Shown piece after piece: positions 36,263-47,183 of a stretch of DNA of 64,000 nt. The translations under genes were made by a program, and so were the position numbers. Origin of the DNA: Allantophomopsis cytisporea (Eukaryota; Ascomycota; Leotiomycetes; Phacidiales; Phacidiaceae); the NCBI GenBank assembly GCA_024752435.1, contig CP103020.1, positions 496,001-560,000 on the forward strand. The letters are read 5' to 3'. The notes beneath the pieces are model-generated. The model was not told the DNA's origin, searched no databases, and saw only the letters and a list, made by a program, of their open reading frames with translations. Position 1 is the stretch's first letter; each line of letters starts with the position of its first letter.

Positions 36263-36312
36263 TCGACTTGCTATTAAGCTTGTCGACATACTCTTGCTTA
36301 ATAGCAAGTCGA
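36263..36312. repeat. Perfect 17-bp inverted repeat with 16-nt loop
   Basis: Left arm TCGACTTGCTATTAAGC (36263-36279) and right arm GCTTAATAGCAAGTCGA (36296-36312) are exact reverse complements. No poly-T follows directly. Confidence 0.95.
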
Positions 36313-37065
36313 AAAATATATCTGGGTAATATCTCTTCAATACTGCCAATACGTTTAAAAACACCTCTACGTACTGTATTATCTAGAATCCGGGGTATTA
36401 GCGATAGGCGCGAGGTTTTTGGTTCTTTATAGAGGTCAAATGGTAGACTCCAATGTACTAGAGTAGATATCTTTATCTTAGTTGCGTTCTAAAAGGTAAA
36501 GGTAATATATATATCGAACCTACTAGCATAATCATCTTTTATATTTCAATTAGTATAAGACTATTGCTTAATATCTCCACTATAGTATTGCTCTATATTA
36601 TTTGCATAATATACTAGATGGCATGTTTACTCTACTTATAAAGTACTATACAAACTTATATTACTTGCTATTTGCCCCGCAGGTAGGTTTAAAGGCCCTC
36701 TCTGTTCAGCAAAGTCCCTTCAGTTGTTCTATTTTATTTTATACCTCTGCCGTAACTGCTGCCTCCATATACTGGTGACTATTTCTATTTAGCTACATTA
36801 TAGTCTTAACGCATTATAGCTTTTACCAAAGTTACTTCGTTACTCAGTGATAAAGCTCTCCTAGGCCGATCAATTTGTTAACATTATAAATTTAAGATAT
36901 ATAATCCTCTTCTATGGGACCTTTAACAAATATAGACCTAAATTTACTACTCAGAACACACTGTAGTCAAGTCGTTGATTCGCTTCAACGAGTTTATTTC
37001 GTGTCGTTCTTATTTGACAATAGTTATTCAGCATTCATCAAGAAACGTCTCATCTTGGGTTAATA

Positions 37066-37158
37066 GCCCTCGTAGCTCAATGGTAGAGCGCGTCACTAGT
37101 ATCTGGTCTTCATGACGATGCAATGACGAGGTTGCCGGTTCGATTCCGTCCGAGGGCA
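37066..37158 (+). tRNA. tRNA-Thr (AGT) with 21-nt intron
   Basis: A complete cloverleaf can be drawn. The acceptor stem GCCCTCG (37066-37072) pairs with CGAGGGC (37151-37157), with A37158 as discriminator. D arm is GCTC/GAGC (37075-37078, 37086-37089). The anticodon stem CGTCA (37091-37095) pairs with TGACG (37124-37128). The loop is CTAGTA + intron + A, so the anticodon is AGT (37098-37100), reading ACU/ACC after A34 to inosine. The intron is 37102-37122, in the canonical place one base after the anticodon. The T arm is GCCGG-TTCGATT-CCGTC with one C-T mismatch (37135/37149). Confidence 0.95.
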
Positions 37159-40100
37159 TTTCTCTTTTGCCTTCTGGAGCCATTCAGCGTATCAATGGGT
37201 ATTGAAGTTGTGTATCGAGCGTAGCAGCACTCACAATGACGAGGCTATGTTCTGTTTTGCTGGAAAATTTTTGTTGGCATGAACGTCGGCTGTTTGGCGA
37301 TGATTCCACAATTTTTACTTTATTACTCACTATTGCTTGTGGCTGTTTGTTATCTTACGGAAAGATGAGCCGACGCTCTGGAAAATGAGACATAAACAAT
37401 CCCAGCCAGTAACAGCACATCTATGATCAAGGCGACAACAAAATGAACAATCAGACCATAAAGCTGTCAATTCCAGGTCCAAGCCAAACATGATGTTACG
37501 TACGGGGTTGTCCCTCCACTTATGGGTGGTCAGATATCATTACTCAAGTGCCCAGCTAATCCTTCGATTATCAGCTGAATATTCCTTCCATCATGTTTGA
37601 GGCGTAGAAAAGCTTCAGAAAACACGAATAGAACATCCACAGTACGACTCTGCAATAACATGTACGAATGGCATGGTGGCACCGACCAGTAGATTGGTAC
37701 CTGAACTACGGGGGATTCTGAGAATACGGTAATCATTGATGGGTGATCAGCATGCCCTTTCCGACACAGCGGTGCCGATCGCCGTCTGAATTCAAGGAAC
37801 AAATTAGTATGCAGAAGGGGAACTCGGGTTGTGGGGACGCCTTTGCTGGACTCCTGGGACATGACACGAGATGATACTCTATCTGCCGTCAGTCCCATTG
37901 TCGGAGGTTGCACTGCCCGCGAGTTTGCTTTGCCAGCCGCGCACGATTCAATGAGGAAGAGGCAGAAGGTGAGATTGATGATCTCAATGGTGATCGACAT
38001 TCACACATGGAAAACTGTTGTGAATTCACTGCAAATGCTCAACTGATCTAATAACGATGTGCATTATTTGCACGATTGAAGGTCCGTCCATTCATGCGTT
38101 CTGCTGCCTGTACGACAGTGTGCGTGTATGTATGAATAGAATTAAAATACTCCTGTAGGCTTACGTGCGGCTCAGTCTAGAAGGATCGATAAGTAGCAAA
38201 AGTACCTCCATGATTTGCTTCCTACGGAGCATATAGGAACGAAAGAAATACTGGTGTTTGGAGATCATGGGAAGACCATAAGGAGATCAATAGCTAGGAG
38301 CTCCCTAGAGGGATAAGAAGAACACGTCCTCTGATTTCGGCGATACCAAGCAAGCACCTTTAATTGTGGTGTATCGCAGATCTCTTTGGTGTTCGCAGAA
38401 CGTATCATCTATTTAATCTGCCATAAGCTACAGTTTTGAAGGATCATTTAGATGGTCAGCGAATTCAAGAGCCGGCTAGCCTACTCGGAATGACATCCAA
38501 ACAAACCACACCTGCCAACACTTCCACAAAGTCTGCAAGCTGGTCACTCCGCAAGCCAACTTGAATTGATTGCCAATGCGGGCCTTCACACAATTCGTAA
38601 CTGTCGTCCTATAGCTAAGAAATCGAGGAGAAATGAGAGCAAGTGGCCTGCTAATAGAGCGTGGAGAATCCCTGCGCAGATCTGAAATTACCACGAGGCG
38701 TATTCATGTGCTATGTACAGATATGAGTCCGTGCCGAAGCGCTTTTTGCCGCACTGAGGGCTTGCCATAAGTCGTCCTGAGAAGTGATGTCTGCTATGTA
38801 GATAGGTGGTATTGCCTTCTCGAAGTGGTGGATTTGTGGTTATGGTTGCTCATGATTTGTGCTCCAGGACTCGGATCTCTGAGCGGTGTATCGGTGGTGC
38901 TACGATATGGCAGGGAATTATGTACGCTCAGGCCTCTAGGTTATTGTCTTCACATCTGTCACCCTCTCTTTCAAACTTCGCAATGATTGCGATTGGATAG
39001 AATATACGACGAAGGGCTCGAGGGCGAACTATACTTTTATATAACTCTCAAGCTATCATGCACATTACGAAGTATTCCAAAGTTTATATACGTATCATGG
39101 GAACATTGTGCATAGTATGCATGTGATACCATAGTTCACTCTCAATGGGAAGCTTCGAGATACGAAGCAGGCCAGCTCAAAGGGCAGTATTGATAATAGC
39201 CTCCGAAAAGAAATCTCTAACCACTCCAATTATGTACAGATGGTGCATGCGGTGTATTGTTACCAGCGTTCAAAGTAATGTCAAGTTTTCCACATGCATA
39301 TACTACATAGTGATAAAAGCGTGAAGATGACATGATTCTGCTACGCAGTAAGATTTAAGTCAACAAAAACTCCCGAAAGCCAGTGCGATCGATTATGAAA
39401 CTCCATGCAGTGTAACTCGTGACGAGACTGTGGGGTTGCGAAGACACAAGGAAGAAAACAGAGGAAACCCCTTGAGAGTGAAGAGAAGAATAGGTCATTC
39501 GGGAGAACTGTGTGTCGGCCCGGTAGAATATTGGATATCAAAGTTCATCGAGGCCTGGAAGGGGTTCGTTCTGAGACCTTTCCAAAGTTCCGCGGAACCT
39601 TAGACAAAGTCTATGTATTCCACCTAGGACGATCGGAGAGCATATACTTTCACTGACAGTGGGAGCTCGGCTTGGATAGGTGCATCTTCGCGGCTCTTCG
39701 AAGGAGCCGCCAAACGCCGAGTGATAGACAGGGAAGGGCAAGATATGATATGTGCATGCCCGTCGCATGAATTACATACCTAACAGACTTGTGATATAAT
39801 TATCTTACGTAGCAGTAATAACAGCTATATTAAGGACATATGTTACGACCTTCTGCCATTCTGAAAACATTAAGTTTCATCAGTGCACCCTTTATACGCA
39901 CAATGGGTGTGCAAGCAGGAAAGAGGATAGGCAGATCCCCAGGCGTGAATAAAGTGAATAGCTACGCTGCGGCCATCTCATGCCCATTGCATGATGATAC
40001 CAACTTGAGCACAGTGCAGGAATCTGAACTGTGAAGTTCGTGTACTTCAAGCTTCCGTTAGCAATAAGCCTTGAGAAATCAACACAGTCTTGGGCTTAGT

Positions 40101-43100
40101 TGTGAATCACCCGATGGGTTATGATCTGGACGGTGTCTTTGGATATCCATGATTAGACTTGCCGTAGAGATCGAAGCCCCAGGATTTAGAAGAATTCCCG
40201 CCAATGTAGCCACGATGAGAGGAATCAATATAGACTCAGAAGTGAATAGGCTAGTTCTCTGGGGAGAGAATCATACAATATAAGAATATAGAGCACCTGA
40301 TCAACATGTACCTACTATTCTTCTCTCTAAGAGAGGCGAAGAGATGAACTCCACATTCTGTGCCGGCGGCGTAGCAGAGCACCCAGTCAGTCGAGATGCG
40401 AATAGTGAAAGGTTTATCATGAGATTAAACAAACCCACGAGTCAATGGAAGAAGCGCTCCTCTTTGAGCTACAGTAGTAAATTCCCCGCCGCCCCCGCCG
40501 CAACTTCTTCGGAAAAGGTGGGCGGCCACAGGAGTGTCTGTTCGCAAGGTTCGGTGCTGATATTTGAGTTTATGCCGTATTTGATTCATCTGCAAAAGTA
40601 CGTAGGCTTTGTTGCATGAGTCGTGCTGCACCGCTATACTTGACATGCCGTCATACTCGGGGCATAATTAGCGCCATAAGCATGTGCTCTGTGATGACGG
40701 CGCCAATGGCGTCTGTTCGTGTTGGATAGACATATGCATTACGCACTGTGTTCATTGACAGCTTCGACTCTCTGGAACATGCCCGTGATCAAGGTAGTCT
40801 CGAAGCCTATCAATATGAGGCTTGGGGTAAGTGTCGAATTCTAGAACTGATGGTGAGGCTACGTCGAAGCCTTGCCTTGCACTACCCATAGGCAGGTAAT
40901 GTTTGAGACGAGTCTTGTACACATGAATGATAATTCTGCACCCGACGAACATGAGTTTTCAGCTCCGATACCACGGCTCCGAAACCTCTCGCCTGATGGA
41001 CATCAGCTTACCTCTCGCTCTAGATCTCGAGAATTTTCTAGATACATTTGGACCCAAAATACATTTCCGCCGCTTCACGGGGGTCCGGAGCCAAGACAGA
41101 GCATAAACTATCTTTCATAGGGCGGATCACCAGGTAATTACAGAGTCTCAAATAATCTCTCGGTACCTCGCTCTGGCCAGCAAAATTGTCGGAAATACAG
41201 TACGTACATAATACTACCGTGCCTTGACCAGAACAACATATCCCAATGAACACCCGTGTCTTAGAATTTTCGTCACTTGGAAGCGAGCTATTGACATGTT
41301 GGCGGGTTGAGCCACGTTTTTTCTGTCTGGTAACTTTCAGGGCATGCCCGAAAGGGCTAGCTCGTGAGGGGGTCTTCAGAGATAGTGTTGCTGTTTTTGG
41401 AAATTCGGAAGAAGCACTTCTGCCGTCTTCTCGAAGGATTTGAAAAGGGTGCCCCCAAGGACGCTATACGGACATTAATTGCTATCATCTGTCTTGCATA
41501 TAGGGAATCCCCGAGTACTCTGAACATAAGTTGTGATTTGGAAGAAACCGAGTCGTTTACTACCGTAGACTTGACGTTCGTGTCTCGCTTTGTTGGTAAT
41601 GGCGTTCATGGAGCTTTCTGATGGCTGACTGCAGATACCCTGCACCGTTGAGAGTCTATATGCTTCATGAACGTTGCACATAAGCAACTGCCGTTCGCGA
41701 TGACTTGCATGTTTTCTAAGGGCTTGCAACCACCACCGGCCATACGACAGGTAGTTATTGATGTTTTTCGAAGCTAACTGCGCTCTTCTTAGATATCATA
41801 TAATATCTGCAGCATGCACTGCTCAGTTTTGGTAGCATGATTGGTTGGAATGTTCCTTTTTCTCCCCCATAATGGCAGGGAACAGCAATGCATCATGTGT
41901 GTTTTGAAGTATCTCTATCTTCATGCATAAGGCTACGTCAAGTATGTACAAGGACTTATCCAAGATAATGTACGGCAATACCTTCACGGCTGCGTTTTTC
42001 GTTCAACTCGTGGGGGTCAGCCATGATATGTGAGGAGATATGGAAGTCGAATAAGCCAGAAGAGGAAGGTGGGTGAAGTTCGTGAACAACCTTCACTCTT
42101 CTTGTAACCTCTCGTCTCCCACGTGGGAAGATGGAAACCGATACGGTCAATGTTATGAACGAATGGTACTCGCACGCTCTGTTTACTCAGATACCCTGTC
42201 TTCAACAAATGCTGTCGATAGGCGACAATAGACGGCATGGATATATGTCAAGGTGACATAGCTTAACAGCTTACAACATTGGACTTCTAGTTTCAATTAC
42301 AGAAACACTCTGATGCCGAGAGCAGTCATTACGTATGTACACATATGTACACGTATCAAGTATGGTGAGGAGTCGAGCTTCAGTGTGCACATTTCTGGCA
42401 GACTACAAAGTAAATCTTGTGCAAGAAAGGACATTGAGCGACATTATTGCGAACGTGCTGAGATGATTTTCGTACTCGACTCAGATGATCCAGGGTTCAG
42501 GAGTCGTTTCAACAACTCTTCCCCGTTTCCCACGTTGTTCGTTCGCTCGTGTAGTCCTGGCCATTAAGCGATGAATTAAGAACATGCCGACGGACGCAGG
42601 ACAGGGATCTGGATAATACCGAGCCTATTGACATTGACAGATTGATTGATGCATATGAAGCATGATACGCAAGATTTACGCAAGCTTCTTTTGATGCAGA
42701 GCACTTTGGTTTTCTTCTTCGTCTTTCGTTACTTTCCATAATTCTGCAAGTTATATGCGCGCTTTGAAGCCCGCTGTAGCATCCAATATCATTCACTTTT
42801 ATGCCCGAACGGTCCCCCGGCTTGGCAGATGATATGTGTATATACGATGTCTCGCAGAGCCACCGGCTAACATGGTCGAGAAATTTAAAAGAGATGAGAG
42901 CCGACTACACGGGTGTCTGGTCCTGAGCCTGCGGAAAAGCCAGGACCCATATGAAGCACGTGCGAAGTGTGTCAACGGCCTGTTCGCACAAGTAGAGGTA
43001 CCCGCTTCAATAACGCGTGATGTGAATCCGTTTCGCCTGTATCAAAGACATCGTCAACGCAACTTTTCTTTTTTGACAAACCGCAAACCTTATGGAATGT

Positions 43101-43808
43101 ATCAAAGCAGGACCTTGTGGAGAGGGTACCACAAAACAAACGTTTCATTGACGTCGAGCCCAATTCTTCATCTTTATACTTCAGCTCACTTGTTTCTCCT
43201 GCGGAGAACGCACGGAGAAAATGACTTGGGTTTTTGTCCGAGGCCTTATTATCTATCCACAACATCATAGCCAGAGTATGAAATGAATCTTTCGAAACGT
43301 AGAACGTGAAACCTTTCAGATCGACAACGGGACAACAAAGCTGAGGCTGGGCCGTCCATACCCTGCTTTTCGCGTAGATAATGCTATACAGCACGGAGGA
43401 GTATTTTGGGATTGGCAATTCTGGTATGTTCTGGGACTGGGCCCGAGGGAGATTTTCCTATGAGAGACAAGATGATGGCCGAGTCCATGAGAAATTGTGT
43501 TTATCACGAAGCACATACGGTATCGTTCATAACGGTATACCTGGCAGTGTTGTGCGTAGAGTACGAGATGTATACAATAAGAAGTTCGATGCGGTTGATT
43601 CCCAATTGGCAATTGTGTCCGTTGTATACGGCAAATAGGCTTGCTTACCTGCATCTCAATCGACCAAGTTTTTCTTGTATGGTTTACTACCCACTGTACA
43701 TCTATGTAGGTACTTGCATATACATATGCGAGATATAGACGTACATCGGATATATGAGAACGGACGTTGAGGATAGCTTGCGGTGTACGTACGCGCATAC
43801 GGTCATCT

Positions 43809-43831
43809 ACATACATACATACATACATACT
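43809..43831. repeat. (CATA)n microsatellite
   Basis: About six CATA units. Confidence 0.9.
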
Positions 43832-45291
43832 GACTGTACTGAGTATTCAATACGTTCAAAGTATGTACTCCGTCCTCTGCAGATACTTACTTACATTCCG
43901 AACTATCTTCTGCACAGGTTTGGTCAGCTGTCAAAAAATCTTATCTTTTTCCGCAGTGCTTTCTGGGAGTCAGTCAACTGTGAGACAATGGGGCCATAAA
44001 CAAAGGTCAACCATGAAGAAATTCTCCAGGCACAAATGAACATGTAAAAGATGGATGTACATCGATATTCATTCATACGTACCATACCATCCACGCCCTC
44101 AAAAAGTAATCCCACCATTGGAAAATCAGGGGTTCGAGAATACAATGAATTTCGGGTTAGCTCAAGAAAATGCCGTAAAGCTTTGATAGCTCCAGGCTGG
44201 TCGGGAAGCTAAATGAATGACCTTAACGATAGAGTCAAGCTTGGACGAGTCGAGTCAACCTTTTAGGAGTTGTTGGCGTATTTGTGGTGGCCTAGAGGCG
44301 CAGGAATGCCAGAAAAAAAAAGTACAGTCCAAGCGAGGTCCGACGCTGCAAATACCACGCACATCTCTCGTCACTCACTCCATCCTTTCGCTCCTTCATG
44401 TGCAACAAGGAAGAAAATGGATGGGTAGATTCAGAGGCGAAGGAGGTGATTGTGGCTGGCGAAATGTACATACATTGTTATGTGCCTCGTTCTGACTGCA
44501 GCCACATTCACAATGCCGTTCAAAGTCATATAGGAAGGAAAAGGTATACATGGTACATGTGTACAAGTAATGTCGGTAGGTATTGTACATATTATTAACT
44601 GCCTACTTGTACTCCTCCGTACTTTCTTGTGGGGGCATTGACCCCGTCAGTCTTTTCGTCTGAACCCTGACCTTGCTACTTGGTATTTACTTTGCTACTG
44701 CTTTTGTCCAGATCCAGATCCAGATCCATATCCAGATCCATAACCATATCTCTGACAGAGCAGTGATGATTGTACCTTTACTTTTCCTTCTACTTTGCCT
44801 TCCAGTTCTATGTATGTATGTACATGTTACTAGCCCTCATACGCTCTTACTGTCTTCCCGGATAGGTAGAATTGACTGACCGATTCTCACTATTGCTAGC
44901 TACAGTAGTGATGGTTGGTGACGGCACGGTACGGAAGTGAGCTGCATAAGGTATGTATGTAACTTACATATGAGAAACACCCACTATCCTTGCCCACTTT
45001 ACGGAGGAGAATATGACGGGTTGCTTACCGACTCTCTGCCTCTCTACCTCTCTACCTCTCTACCTCTCTACCTCTCTGCCTTCGAGTCTCATCGCATCGC
45101 ATCGCATCGCTCTAGAAAAGGAAACGAAATGAAGAAAACAGCGGAGGAACTTGGGGTAATATTACATAGGATCGAGTGAAAGTATTGATTTTATACATCA
45201 TACCTTGGCAGTATACAATCCCTTCTTGTCCTTCCATTGTGTACTACGGCATTTTCTTTTGCTCTTGTGGAGTCTATACGCGTACTAAGGT

Positions 45292-45325
45292 ACACTCACT
45301 CACTCACTCACTCACTCACTCACTC
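45292..45325. repeat. (CACT)n microsatellite
   Basis: About eight CACT/CTCA units in a row. Confidence 0.9.
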
Positions 45326-46479
45326 ATGCATGAGCATATGCACGTCGAGCTCATGGTCTCCACATCAGTTGGCACTATAGTAGATCCAAGCAAAAGTCTC
45401 TCTCTGTCTTCGCACCCCATCTTCTTCATCTCAATCGGCGGACATAGCACCACCATAAGGTCCGTAGTTCAAGTGCACACCTCGCCCTGCAACCAAGCAG
45501 TGCCAAGGTGCATGATACCCACGTTTTTGTGTGATGTTTAGGCCAGAGAAAGGGCTTGTTTGTTCGTTTTAACTCCCGTACTTCCATTCCTATCCTGTCC
45601 CAGCTTAATGTAAAGCCGGAGAAGAGTCAGTCAGTAAGTACAATAGATGATCATATATACAGTGCACAATATATGAACAACAACAACAACAACAACAACA
45701 TGAGGAGAGAGGTTCTTTACAGTATACCACTTCAAGAACCCCAGCACCCGATTCATCCGCCCTTTATAAGTAAGGTCCGTGTTGACTTATATGTACATAC
45801 ATACGTCTAAACATGCCTCACGAATAAACCCAAACCAGGGTACGGAAGTAAAGTGCTGTACGTGTGTACTCACTAATATTCATGCCGTGACTAATACCTG
45901 AAGTAGTCAAGACAGGACTGCCACCTACGATACTTAATGTACCTTTGCTTTGATACTGCTGCACCCAGTACCAAGGTATCCTGAGACAGATATGTAGATA
46001 TCTATCTCATAAGTACTCATCGTACTTGCGCCACACGTCGCCATGATCAGTTAGGATGAACTACAGACTCCGTCGAAGAGGCGCGAGAGAACAACGGCAT
46101 CTGATACACTAAGAATATGGAACACGGAGCATGTAAAATGAGGCACAGATCATCGGCGCGACCTTCGAAATACCTCTTGACCTCTATTTTCATCTGTACT
46201 TGCTATTTGTTTGTCCCACCATTCTCCCACCACCTATTCTACTCTCGTCCGGGGCGTTGTTGGAATCGAAGCAATACATACCACTATCCTACTATGTACA
46301 TAAGTACATATGTACTTCCTGTATGTCTGTCTGTATGCATGTATGTACATACCATTGCGCACTGACACTCCCATCTCACGCCTAGCAAGCAATCCACAAT
46401 TTAACTAGCAAACACAATCTCTACCCTTGGTCAGAAGGACCCAGAGAGCACGCGGGCAAGGGAAACGATCGCCATCGAA

Positions 46480-46480
<1 letters not shown>

Positions 46481-46514
<34 letters not shown>
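46481..46514. repeat. (GTCGTG)n hexamer array
   Basis: GGTCGTGGTCGTGGTCGTGG, about five units. It translates to Val runs on + and His-Asp runs on -, neither in a credible gene. Confidence 0.9.
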
Positions 46515-47183
46515 TGTAGTCATGGTCAATAATAAGTACACAGTAGTACTTGTGCTGTACAACAAAGTAGGTTGGTCCATAGTCTATCGCGCTGTGACCC
46601 GTTGCAATCAATTCGTTGTGTTCTACTATTATTCCAATGGCGCTGACCAGCCTTCACTCCATCAACTCCCCCCTCCCACCCCCAAATCCATCCAGAATCC
46701 CTCAAATCCCTCCAAATCCATCCGGATTCCCCCCCAGAATCATCGAATTTCACTCCCCCCTCCCCCAGCCTCCCCCCCCCTATACCCCTGTCAATTCCCC
46801 TCCTCACTACACTGCGCATCTCTCTCTCTCTCCCTCTCTCTCTACACCCCCAACCACCACAACATCTCCTCCCACACACCCCCCCAAGTCCAGCCAGCAG
46901 AAAAGTCCCACTTCGAGAAAAAGTCCCACTATCCAAGAGAGAGGCACTCATACTCTCCTCTATGTCTTTCACCAGTTCAAAAAAGTAGCCCGTGAGACAA
47001 TTGACCCAGGCTATTTCCACAAGGGTCCGCGCAACCTTAAGAAGCAGAGCGTTGAAGGACAAGGCCGATGGCCGAATGGTGTAATGTTTTTTGACTCCAA
47101 TTGTCGGTCCATCTACTTTACTTAACACTGGCTCCCAGCACCGCTTCCCGCATATATGCATTGGAATAGGTTAATCGTTGTTC

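Larger units (their letters stand above)
33229..37065. other. AT-rich, gene-free block
   Basis: About 3.8 kb. Stops are dense in all frames and A/T runs are long, the look of repeat-derived DNA after C-to-T mutation (RIP), which is inferred. It includes a broken minus-strand frame (35341-35721), a G12 tract near 36162-36173 and a perfect inverted repeat (36263-36312). Confidence 0.6.
37159..47183. other. 10-kb region without a convincing gene
   Basis: Base composition is mixed, not AT-rich, yet no open frame exceeds ~170 codons and none shows a known motif or a spliceable partner. The best single frame is minus 38000-37530 (156 codons), with a hydrophobic start (IINLTFCLFLIESCAAG) that could be a signal peptide; support is weak. 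Microsatellites are frequent from 43.8 kb on: CATA (43809-43831), CAGATC (44709-44740), CTCTACCT (45033-45080), ATCGC (45090-45111), CACT (45292-45325), CAA (45676-45700) and GTCGTG (about 46481-46514). The last ~700 bp, C-rich on the + strand, are probably the promoter and leader of the scaffold gene. Confidence 0.5.

Noticed and set aside
43316..43828. 170-codon minus frame
   Set aside because: Starts in translated CATA microsatellite sequence (YVCMYV) and has no domain or splice partner.
46526..47161. 211-codon minus frame, Gly/Arg-rich
   Set aside because: Antisense of the C-rich leader of the scaffold gene; composition explains the open frame.
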